Of a stretch of DNA of 64,000 nucleotides, positions 55,245 to 64,000 are shown piece by piece. The notes beneath the pieces are model-generated. The model worked only from the letters and a program-made list of their open reading frames with translations, had not been told where the DNA came from and made no database searches. Location: contig OZ038380.1 of the NCBI GenBank assembly GCA_964036045.1, positions 169,434,031 through 169,498,030 of the forward strand. The letters run 5' to 3'. Both the position numbers and the translations under genes were made by a program. The DNA is from Eutreptiella sp. 'Long Island Sound 2002'. Its lineage: Eukaryota; Euglenozoa; Euglenophyceae; Eutreptiales; Eutreptiaceae. Position 1 is the stretch's first letter, and the number at the start of each line of letters is the position of its first letter.

Positions 55245-55440
55245 GGGGCCACCCAACAAAGCATGGATTGTGAGTCCCTAACCCCAACTCAAGGGGCCAC
55301 CCAACAAAGCGTGGATTGTGAGTCCCTAACCCCAACTCAAGGGGCCACCCAACAAAGCGTGGATTGTGAGTCCCTAACCCCAACTCAAGGGGCCACCCAA
55401 CAAAGCGTGGATTGTGAGTCCCTAACCCCAACTCAAGGGG
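55245..55440. repeat. 48-bp tandem array, four units
   Basis: GGGGCCACCCAACAAAGCGT + GGATTGTGAGTCCCTAACCC + CAACTCAA. The unit is a multiple of three, so a + strand frame stays open (16-residue repeat TQGATQQSVDCESLTP), but nothing around it looks coding. Confidence 0.92.
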
Positions 55441-55621
55441 CTAGTGTGCTATGCGTAGGGGCGGGAGACTCAAGCCTAATCTAGTCCATATATGACACAT
55501 TCTGGCACGTACGGGGCGCGCGGTGAAGAGAGGTACGCAGCCTATTGCATATGCGTTGGTGGCACAACTACCGTCCTGAGATTTTTGGGTGTGCCACGGT
55601 GGGGCAACATGCTCAGCATAC

Positions 55622-56275
55622 CTAGGTAACACCCAATAGCAGCAGCACTAATGGCACAGGCACCGGCAACGGCAGCCACCCCCTCAATAATGACCATTGA
55701 TGATTCTCTTTGAAGGAGCAACGAGCTGACAGCGCTAATAGCCCAACTGTTGGTTGAGAGGTATGGTTGAAGTGCAAGGAGCCATGCAAAAGGGGGACAA
55801 AAAGCAAGTGAACATTGAGCATTGCGCGCTTTGACATTCTTTCGATCTTCAATGAAATCCTTATGAACTACAGTATGGCATGTGATGCACTTCTGGCCCA
55901 AGATCTGAGCTTTTTCCCAAAAAGCCGCCTATTTTGTGCTCTCCTTATGCTGTGATACCATAGACACCCACAAAGTTATCCGGGTAATTTAATCAAAATC
56001 ACTTAATTTGTTAAAAATCACGACATGGAATCCAACAAAATCGCAGCATCGAAAAACTGAAGCCGAAAAACACAAGCTCATGAACTTCCATCAATACCAT
56101 TAGCTGGCAGTAATGACAACGCAATTCTGCGGCTCAATGCTTAAAACGGTTTCTGCCATTTTATAGTACATTTTTCACTGCTGGACGCAAAGATTCCTAT
56201 CGCTAGCACAACAGCAGAACCAAGACGGCCAAAGCCAAAGAGTGCAACACAATGTGAAGAGAGTGCACCAAGAAG
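55622..56275 (-). CDS. unidentified hydrophobic protein, two probable exons
   Basis: One exon starts after TTCTTTGCAG (56275), reads LLGALSSHCVALFGFG and AVVLAIGIFASSS, and lacks a certain donor. A second exon at 55904-55622 follows AAAAGCTCAG, begins ILGQKCITCHTVVHKD (CxxC), includes MVIIEGVAAVAGACAI, and has a good donor CCTAG|GTATGC. The segments are alternately hydrophobic, suggesting a membrane protein. The family is not recognised, and the joining of the two exons is an inference. Confidence 0.4.
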
Positions 56276-57154
56276 CTGCAAAGAACCACAAAAAGCAATA
56301 TGAAGTCTAGCGGAATAGTTGTGTAATCAATGCAGTACTCGCTGCACGATGTCTGATGTCTATATAACATGGGACCGGGTTGTCTTGTCATCCCAGTCAT
56401 CAACAGGAGACACAGCACAAACCCCTCTCTACATATCCACCTTCCGTCGCCAAATCATCATTTTACACGACCTGTGTTGTTTGCATGTCTTGGTCTTATT
56501 CGCTTTGGTTACCTTTCTTGTTGTGAATCGTCTGCTCCGCCCACGCTGAGCCATGTTGTAGAACCAATTACTCTGTGAAATATGGCATGGGTACATCAAC
56601 AACCACCCCATAGGCATTCAACATGCGCAGTTGCACACGTGTACTAAACTATGTACTTGTACACGCACGTGTAGTATAACCACCGTTCAAGTGGAAAACG
56701 GGTGCCATGCCACAGCAACAACAACAGGGGTCACATGGACATATGGAGTGACAATGATTCAACATGGGCCATACCAGTCATTTAAGGACATTCCACACAC
56801 ACACACAACATAGTAGGGATGAACCAATCACTATCACTTGCACTTGATGCGTCAATGTCGCTCCGGACACAAGTCCGTCATGTCATCATGTAACTACGGG
56901 ACATGGGCAAAAACAATCACATCACCATCATCCACAACATCAAGTTTGTATGACATTCCAATGGGAAATTCAAATGCGGTATACCTATTGACAGCAGCAA
57001 TTACCGCAGCAATGATGGAAATTGGTGCAAAACGTCAAGTACCAAGTATCATCCTTATGTGTGGTGATATGTCATCTGTTCGTCTTCTGTGTCACAAAAT
57101 GTCCAACACAAAATCGATGGGCACATATTTTCCCCCCGTTGGGGTGCTTGCAGA
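56276..57154. other. intergenic; no gene recognised
   Basis: A + strand frame at 56838-57308 is open for 156 codons but overlaps the better-supported - strand exon at 57346-57155 and shows no family features. Confidence 0.35.
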
Positions 57155-57346
57155 TCATTGCGTGAGCGATAGGTCTCTTTTTGGATTCCTTGCCAAAAGA
57201 GGCCAATTGTGTTGTATAATATCACCACCTTGCTTCTCTAGTGCCATAGCTCCATGCAGTGAGGTGTGTGTGGGTGAGATTGGGAATTTGTCATCACACC
57301 CAGAATAAATGATGTAGAAATCTCCCGTAGCCGCATCATATACACG
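57155..57346 (-). CDS. unidentified gene, terminal exon
   Basis: Phase 0, 63 codons and TGA. It reads RVYDAATGDFYIIYSGCDDK then GAMALEKQGGDI. Confidence 0.55.
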   Translation of the reverse strand, partial: RVYDAATGDFYIIYSGCDDKFPISPTHTSLHGAMALEKQGGDIIQHNWPLLARNPKRDLSLTQ

Positions 57347-58323
57347 CTGTCATACATCAACAAAACCTTCTGGAACTAGCTAGGAACATGCATCGACCAG
57401 TGTCAGAGGTCATGACCGATTGCCTTACCCCATAACTCGCTTGTGGATTGTTGACGCCAGGCGTTGACACCAAGCATGGGTTGTACAGTTCCGCAAACGT
57501 ATCATGGTTCATCCTCACAAAGCCGTCTCCATCAGTGGCTTGCAACACTTGCAAGACTGCCGATGAATCCAATACCAATTGGGGTACGTCTGCTAGAATT
57601 GGTGTTGTTTGACCGGTATACATTCCGAAGATACGAAGAAGCCATGAAGAAGCACTGAAAGAAGTGAAAGAAGATATTTTGTATTCGAATCAATGGGGGC
57701 AATTGGCCTGTGTTTCATATAGTTGTTGTCGTCGTTCAACTGCGGTGAAGGATTGGGGCAGATCACACACGGCGTGGGTGTTTGTTGGTTGGGCGTTGGT
57801 GTGAGGGGCCTGTTATCACATAAGTTTTGGGGGAATCTTTGCACTGCGCGCGCACTGCACGCGCACTGCGCGCTACTTTTAGACTATGTTCCCCCCGAAG
57901 AGCCCCCAAGCACACCCCTTGGAAACGCCCTTAGAATTAGGTGACCCAAACTGCCCCAGCTCAAGAAAGTTGCAAACTACCTTCCCTTCACATAACACAC
58001 ATCATGCACAACTGGAAAAGCCATGAACAGCGCATTGGTCGCCACCCTCAAGAACACACAACGACCCTTAATCGCGTCCTTGTATCGGATAATCGGACTT
58101 GCTTCAATACTTCCACTTCCCAATGGAATCTTTGGCCGTCCGATGCGTGCTTGTCCCCCTGAGTGGAAATGGCTCTTCGCCACTCTGCAGAGATATAATG
58201 TAAAGCATAAACACAATCAACAGAGTCGCAAACGGCATTGCGTGTAGTGCCACATACCGTCACTTGTTTTGAGCTTGCCCTTGAAACTTTCCGGTTGTAC
58301 ATAGTCCAATCGGGTGAATCCTC
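57155..58323 (-). CDS. unidentified multi-exon gene, one reading-frame conflict
   Basis: Probable exons on - are 58323-58258 (RLDYVQPESFKGKLKT; donor GACG|GTATGT), 58184-57981 (acceptor TATCTCTGCAG; donor GGAAG|GTAGTT), 57654-57429 (acceptor CTTTCAG; donor GGG|GTAAGG) and 57346-57155 (acceptor TATGACAG; stop TGA). The last three join in phase and read VRMNHDTFAELYNPC, VYDAATGDFYIIYSGC and LEKQGGDIIQHNWPLL. Exon 1 requires phase 1 at 58184, giving EWRRAISTQGDKHASDG, whereas the downstream exons require phase 2 (KGRCVFLRVATNALF). Both frames look coding, each in one half of the exon, so a frameshift or a tiny intron near 58075-58095 is implied. I do not recognise the protein. Confidence 0.5.
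57429..57654 (-). CDS. unidentified gene, internal exon
   Basis: Strong splice sites on both sides (TTCACTTCTTTCAG and GTAAGG), 75 codons, phase 2 in and phase 0 out. It reads LADVPQLVLDSSAVLQVLQA. Confidence 0.55.
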
Positions 58324-58869
58324 CTAGTATCAAAGCGTGGATTCAAAGATTGTCCTGGTTTCCTCAATAGCACCGGAAGGTTGGGGCCCAAAAGAGGGCG
58401 GAAATGCTACGTCACCCTTGCATTCTCGGGGATCCCCAAACAAAGGGGGACAAAATCAGAAGTTAAAACCTCCGCTAGGGGTCACCATGATGCCCCTAGG
58501 GGCCCCTAGTATCTCAAAGTATGGGTCTCTAGTACGGCCAATCGCCCAAATAGTTGCACTGCGCCCGCACTGCGCCCGCACTGCGCTCAAGGCTCCCCCT
58601 TTGTCGCCACATACACAAAGAACCCCCCCCCCAAAAAAAAACCGAGGGATGGTTGATGTGTGTGTTTAGTTGTTTTTAACGTTAAATCATGTGTAGTGGT
58701 TGTACTCATTGTTTAGGCCCTTTTTCTTTCCCTGAGGCTCAACAAGTTCGATGAGTATAATGCGAGCTCTCAGGCAACACCCTGGGTCAAGAAGTAGGGC
58801 ATATAGTACAAACGAGGGTTCCACATTTATCATGTGTTCCAGCTTTACCTGGGGAACTGTCTCTGTTCA

Positions 58870-59685
58870 CTACCTGCTTGGTCTACCCCTTGCATATGCA
58901 CTACGCAGTGCCACGCCTAACGGCCTTATGTTGTTGGTGAAGCTCACATATTCTCCTGTGATGTTGAGACCCATAGATTCATTCTACTTTCCAAGGTGCT
59001 CCATCCTTTCACCCTCCACTTTGGTCCATTGTGTGCTTTTTACCCCTCTCCGTCACAACACACTATCCTGCTCTATCTTCCGTCTTTTGTGTGCCCTGTT
59101 GCCGTCAGTACCAAACTCATTCCCATCCCTAGGGCCCCCTTTGCGGCTGGCATTAACCGCATCTGCGTGCAGTATGGCTACAGCCCACTCGTGCTCTGCC
59201 AACAGTTTTCACTTGTACTGTCGAACTTGGTCCTTTACACTACAGTAAGTGCATTCCAGTATCTTTTTTGTAGACTGGTTCCACGGCCGCCTTGCCTGCT
59301 CTTCCCACGCATCCCATGCCGGTTGCGGTGACATCACATTTTGGGTATTGTAGTGCCGCATTTGCACCTGCCCCTGTCTATACCATTTGCGGAACACTTG
59401 TTGCACTATTCCTTTGGATTCTTGATGGCACATCTTCTTTTTCTGTTGCTTGTAGTAATCTCTCCATGTAAGGGTGTATTGCATCCACCTGGCCATGTTG
59501 TGCATGGTGACCCCTACCTTGTAACGCATAGCTAAGACGGTTCTGGCATCCGTCTCTACCCCCTCTATGGTGGTCTTGGTGATCTTACATCCTCCTATCG
59601 GCATGTGGTTTCCTGGCCCATACAGTATGGACCACCGCAGCTGTAATATTTGACACATCGGCACGCGCAAATCGTCTGTTTAGGC
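58870..59685 (-). pseudogene. decayed ORF with three in-frame stops
   Basis: After a CTAAACAG acceptor-like site the - frame reads HMPIGGCKITKTTIEG, HNMARWMQYTLTWRDYY and EHEWAVAILHADAVNA. It has stops at 59211 (TGA), 59055 (TGA) and 58986 (TAG) but stays protein-like (GLNITGEYVSFTNN, RPLGVALR) down to TAG at 58872. All three stops fit TGG-to-TGA/TAG changes. The family is not recognised. A 16-bp direct repeat (TGTTTAGGCCCTTTTT) flanks the unit at 58710 and 59677. Confidence 0.55.
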
Positions 59686-59784
59686 CCTTTTTGATCAATC
59701 TATCCATCCATCGATCCACCTATCGATCTATCTATTTAGAGTAACCAAGAGTCCCAATCCCTTACAGCGAAGATATGACAATCG

Positions 59785-60205
59785 AATCCACAGGAGGGAG
59801 GGAGATATAACCGCAGCCCAAGAGGGAGCAACGATGACGGGATTTATTTCCTGCTATTTTGCTCCACGGATATTTAAGGGTATTTTCCTCCCCTACCCCA
59901 TCTCACCCTCCCTACGGTACAACAGAGATATAACCGTAAACCCGAGGAGGTGGGCGGCAAGGAAGGGAGACATAACTGCAAACCCTAGCGGCGAGCAAAT
60001 GATTACCGCATTTATTTACTACTATTTTGCTCCATGGATATGTTAGGGTATTTTCCTCTTCCTAGCCCATCCCTCCCTCCCTACAGTACAGCAGAGCTCT
60101 AACCCTGATCCACAAGAGGGGGGTGGGGGGGTGGGGGGTATAACCGCAAACCCTAGGAGGGAGCAAATGATTTCCGCGTTTATTTTCTCTCATTTTCGAG
60201 AGCAC
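59785..60205. repeat. tandem repeat of about 145-165 bp, nearly three units
   Basis: Each unit has AGATATAACCG, AAACCC, GAGCAA, TTTATTTNCTNCTATTTTGC, TGGATAT and AGGGTATTTTCCTC. The middle copy ends with CCCTCCCTACAGTACAGCAG and the third is truncated. Confidence 0.85.
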
Positions 60206-61000
60206 GGGGGTGGGGTTTAAGGGGTATGTGCACCTGTGAGTGACTGATAGGGTCCCCCCTGATGGGGGGACCCGTAGTAACACACATGAAATGATGTCCT
60301 ACACACCTGAATAGCTGTCCTACATCCACCAGAAACATGAAAAACCCACTACCCTGGTAAAAAAAGTGATGCGAGAATTCGACCGCGGAACCAGGGGTTG
60401 GTTCTTGCGCAAGGTGGTTCCTAGACATGGGGGGGGGGGGGGTAGATCAGTTAGGGATGGCGCGGGTTCGGGGGTGGGTGGGTGGGAAGTAAAATATACT
60501 GCACACTGTGAAGAAGAGTGGCAGTGACGCCAAACTGGGGTTTCTGGGGAAACCTGGGTTTGCATGATTCAGCATGTTCTTTTTTTTTTTTTGAAATACA
60601 CAGTTCACAGTTCAACGGTCCGCTGAGTAGGAAGGCCAGCCCATTTTACAGATTTGTGACCCACATCCCTTGGTCATGGGTCAGCAAGTCGGCGGGTTGG
60701 CAGGCAAACCGGCATGGCGTTGTAGGGTGAAGCGTAGTGCAAGGTACAATGATGAAAACAGAGGTGGTATCCCCATGTTCGGTCGCCCCGTTTCCATCCC
60801 CGGGGGTGATGGTCACATGTGGGGGTGCCCAGGGGGCTGGCAGCTACCATTGCCAGGCTCCAGTTATGCAAACGAGACAATAGGAGGGGGCAGAGGCAGT
60901 GAATGTCCACACCCAGGGTGCATGTGTGGGCGTTGGTGATCCATGGATGGGCCGACCTGGCGTCAGTCGGTTCAAAAATAGAAAAAGTACCCCCCCCCCC
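60206..61000. other. intergenic; no gene recognised
   Basis: Poly-G at 60430-60441 and poly-T at 60579-60591. No exon or repeat family recognised. Confidence 0.35.
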
Positions 61001-61733
61001 TTGTCTAAGCTACGCCAAAGTACCAAATTAATACGGTCCCTACGCCTACTGTAGCTTGGACACGGGCGTAGCTTGCGCGCGACATATACAACTACCGACA
61101 CACACGTAAATGAGCGCATAGTATGAGTGCACCTCAACCTCCACCCATGTTCCCAAAGGCATGCAAACACAAGAAAGCCATTGAAACATGGAAATTCAGG
61201 TTCACACCCATGTTCTCACAAGCAATGAAGCATGAGAAGCCTACAAATGTTCGGCTTGGAAACCCTTCTTACGATGATGAGGTTGGTTCCGGGGAAGGGG
61301 ACAGGGACCGAATGAAGAACTCAATCTTTTGAAGGGGGGCACAGGGTGTGTGACCACCTGCCCAGCCTTCATGTACTCCAACACCGCAAACTGGTCCCCC
61401 TTCTCCGATGGTCCCTTCATTGTGGCATCCACACGCTCACCGGTGGAACGTGTGAAAATAACCGGGCGTCCGGGTTCAAAAAGAGAAGATTGCATGGTGA
61501 GCTAGTGCAAGAAAGGGGAATATAATGCACAAATACCCCCAAAATCAGAGTTATGTGGGTTCAAGTGGGCAAACACGCACAACAAATGTGTACATGACCC
61601 TATGTACCCGGCAAATTCGTCAAACCCATGTCTTATGTGGTTGCACTAAATTTGGTACCGAATTAAAATTAGGTACCAAATTAATACGGTCCCTACGCCT
61701 ACTGTAGCTTGGACAAGGGCGTAGCTTAGACAA
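61001..61733. mobile_element. MITE-1, long copy (733 bp) with an extra internal segment
   Basis: Perfect 16-bp TIRs (TTGTCTAAGCTACGCC / GGCGTAGCTTAGACAA) continue into poly-C on the left and poly-G on the right. It is colinear with the 54.5-kb copy except for about 360 extra bases at 61100-61465. The extra segment contains most of a - strand ORF (61495-61241, 84 aa, FTRSTGERVDATMKGPSEKG) that starts in shared MITE sequence. Confidence 0.9.
61241..61495 (-). CDS. small ORF carried by the long MITE-1 copy
   Basis: 84 codons. Residues 8-62 read like a small folded domain (VIFTRSTGERVDATMKG, GDQFAVLEYMKAGQVV), while the N-terminal MQSSLFE is common to the short MITE copies. It may be a captured exon or a remnant of the autonomous parent. 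Function unknown. Confidence 0.35.
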   Translation of the reverse strand: MQSSLFEPGRPVIFTRSTGERVDATMKGPSEKGDQFAVLEYMKAGQVVTHPVPPFKRLSSSFGPCPLPRNQPHHRKKGFQAEHL

Positions 61734-64000
61734 GGGGGGGGGGGGTAAAAGACATAGCAGAGAGCAAGGACACACACAGAGAAGGGGGAGCAGGTGGGTA
61801 TCAATGATGGGCTGCAGTGAGCGAGGCAGAACACTGTGCTATCTCCTGAGATATGTAGAGGGCCTTGATGGCGATCTCCCACTTATTTTAGGGCAGAGAG
61901 CTGGTTCAGCGTTCACTTCAGGCCTGTACAGGGTGGGGCGGAAAGGCGTGGGCATGGTCGGAGAATGCAGGGCAGGGCAGTGCCTTTATACCGGGCGGGA
62001 CGAGTGTAGCCAGTCCCGTGAATGGAACGGATTGGGTTTTGAAGACGAGGTGGGAATATCATTGGCTAGGGCAGGTATGATGGCATCCAATGCGTGCTGA
62101 TGGAAGTGACCAATGAATTTCCTGACGGCCCATGATCCTCCCAAAGAGTGTGTCAGGTGCCGGTACAGGGAACAAGGCACAGCGAGTCGTCAGGTGATGC
62201 GCAGATCGCGGTGGAGCGCTGTGCTGCGCCAACTGGCGACCAGCGCGGGCTGTGGCCAGGAGGATAACCAGACATGGACCAGGAGGTGGGAGGGGGAGCA
62301 GTGGGCGAGGACACTGTGCACACTGAGGTTGTGCCGCATGTGACAGTGGGGGCATGGGCGTGGGGGGGACTCATCTTTCCAGAAACTCGCATAATGGGAG
62401 TAGTTTTTGCGTGATTGAAGACCAAAAAGCCACTTGTGCCACGCGAGTCGGCGGAATTTCAGGGGGTACCAGGAGGAGTGGTGAAAATGGTCGCGAGAGT
62501 GTTGGGCAACCAGATCGCGGGTCCAAACTTTGTGGGGGGGCAACAGGAGTTCACCCCGGTAGACCACATCCCACGGTGTCTGTGCAGTGGGGGGGGGGGG
62601 GGGGCGGTGGCAGTGTGGAACCATACTCGGCGAATTCGTCTGACTTTTCCTGATGCACGTGCCCAGTATGCCCTGAAAAAAAGATTGGTTTTTGGACAGG
62701 AGGGAATGTCGGGCTTGAATGACCCACCTTGACTGGCGTACAGGGCGCTTGGTACCCGTGGTGGAGGCAATAGCACCTTTGCAGTCAACCCTCAGTTTTG
62801 CATGGGGGGGTGAGAAGTGGGAACCCAGTAATATACCAATGACCTCAGCTTTATATTTTTTTTTGCAACAGGCCTGCGCTGAGTAGCGATAAGGCTCTCG
62901 GGTTCACAACCCGGTCTCTGCATCAGTAATGCAGGGCGCAGTACAGTCACCCGATACATTGTGTGGCCAAAAGGCAAACCTGGATCTGTGCCTGCAGAGA
63001 ATACCAATGCATGGTAGTGCAGTGGGTACTGCCACGCCGAAGCAACCCAAAAGTTCGGGGGTTCATGGATTCAACAGGTATGCATTGAAGTTCTTACTTT
63101 CGTACTTTCGTACTCTCGTACTTTTGTACCAATGACCTCAGCTTGATATGAGTTAGGGTTGCCCGGCACGCGGCAGAGGACGATGTGTCCGTCTCGGAGG
63201 ACGGCGGAGGCGCCAGATGCTGGGGGGGACCCAATACGGCTGCCATCGGTATAGGTGTAGTCAGGTGTGGGGCCAGAGTTTGGTACCACGTACGCTGCTA
63301 AGCCTGCAACGGAGGCAATCTCAACGGCGCCGCGTAGGGCCTGTTTGGATCTCCAGGAGACGGTGAGGGGTAGCATGCTCGAGGAGGGTGGGGGTCCTAC
63401 CAAGGAGAGGGCACGGGTGAAAAGTACGCGTGGGGAGATGCTGGCAGCAGAGGACACCCGCAAAGAGGCAAGGAGGGGGTTTCTGTGCAGGGAGTCGAGG
63501 ACACGGGTGGGGTACAGGACCAACAGGCAGCCGAGGCCAAGTCCCCTGGAGCGATGGGTGTACAGCGTTTTCTTTGCCACGAGTGATGGCAGCCCAGAGA
63601 CCGCGAACACAAAGCGCTCCAGCGCTGAGGAAAGTTCCGCCGCCTAGTGACAGAATAGTTTCACACAGCATAGGGTGGGAAGAGAGAAGCAAGTTTATAA
63701 TGGACCGAGGAGATGCAGGGGCGAGGCAACCGTGGAACCGAGTGCCACCCGGTGCCACGGCGCACTAGGTAGTGCAGCAGGGACCAGCCGCAGCGTGGCA
63801 GAGAGCCCCCCCCCCCCCCCCTGCTCTGCCAAAAAGGGGGTGGGGGGCGCACCTCAAGCCAGTGCGTGCCAACACTACACAGGTCCTGCGGCTGCAATAC
63901 AGAAGGGGCTCTGCAACCAGCAAACCGCGGGAGAGCCCAGAAACGAACTGCCCAGAGAGGGAGAGCGTGAAGGTGACGGCGCCGCTGCCCCCTGTCCAAC
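61734..64000 (-). mobile_element. LINE-like retrotransposon 3' part (RNase H and zinc-knuckle-like region), truncated by the window edge
   Basis: On - from about 63610 the frame reads a linker and then an RNase H domain: YTYTDGSRIG (catalytic Asp in TDGS) and NSYQAEVIG (Glu). After an inserted element (62852-63126) it continues GSHFSPPHAKLRVDCKGAIA, in which DCKGAIA is the next catalytic Asp region. Downstream, CPHCHMRHNLSVHSVLAHC is a CxxCxxxx...HxxxxC cluster like those that follow RNase H in many non-LTR elements. The reverse transcriptase would lie beyond 64000. Several frame changes (poly-G at 62588-62604, poly-C at 63808-63821) show it is not intact. Confidence 0.7.
62852..63126 (-). 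mobile_element. short interspersed element inserted in the LINE, with target-site duplication
   Basis: TACCAATGACCTCAGCTT occurs at 62834-62851 and again at 63127-63144, bracketing a 275-bp insert with a T-run at its left end (an A-tail on -). The tRNA-like head (CTCGGGTTCACAACCCGG) is shared with 37045-37215. Short (GTACTTTC)-type repeats lie at the other end. Confidence 0.85.

Noticed and set aside
55020-55484. 154-codon ORF with 16-residue repeats
   Set aside because: The 48-bp array is a multiple of three, so the frame stays open. The flanks show no coding character.
56838-57308. 156-codon + strand ORF
   Set aside because: Overlaps the - strand terminal exon at 57346-57155, which has a matching acceptor and phase. 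No family motif on +.

Overview
This is a eukaryotic nuclear scaffold segment, probably from a plastid-bearing protist or alga. The genes are split into short exons (about 65-290 bp) separated by GT...AG introns of 0.3-4 kb. The introns are packed with dispersed repeats, microsatellites and poly-G/poly-C runs. A fragment of a plastid ribosomal protein gene (rps3) lies in one intron, which points to an organism that has or had a plastid. The rps3 fragment looks cyanobacterial/green-algal in type, but I cannot name the species.

Left block (1-20.1 kb, genes on +). A probable 3' end of an unidentified gene (to 1742) is followed by a long, EF-hand-containing PPP-family Ser/Thr phosphatase. Ten exons (3052 to about 19956) can be chained, nearly all with matching splice phases and with the catalytic motifs GDVHG, GDWVDRG, GNHED and LHGG. 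A 200-N assembly gap (20140-20339) follows.

Middle block (20.3-38.1 kb, genes on -). This is a LIS1 (PAFAH1B1/NudF) homologue. Eight exons, from the start codon at 38113 to 20384, join with perfect phase agreement into a LisH - coiled coil - WD40 protein. Its last WD repeats are missing. The two genes converge on the gap and both lose their 3' ends there.

Right block (38-64 kb). Introns and spacers are less GC-rich, and every supported gene is on the - strand. It holds a chromodomain ORF interrupted by a stop at a conserved Trp, weak exons of unidentified genes (42-43 kb, 47.5 kb), and a two-exon membrane-anchored F-box/leucine-rich-repeat gene (53141-49436). It also holds two unidentified multi-exon genes (56.3-55.6 kb and 58.3-57.1 kb), a decayed ORF (59.7-58.9 kb) and a LINE-like retrotransposon running off the right edge whose RNase H domain is split by a short inserted element with an 18-bp target-site duplication.

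Repeats are the other main content. At least five dispersed families recur in both gene blocks. Two or three more have terminal inverted repeats. There are foldback elements and several tandem arrays, including about 780 bp of GGGCA pentamers. Nearly every long intron of the two large genes contains one or more of these elements.
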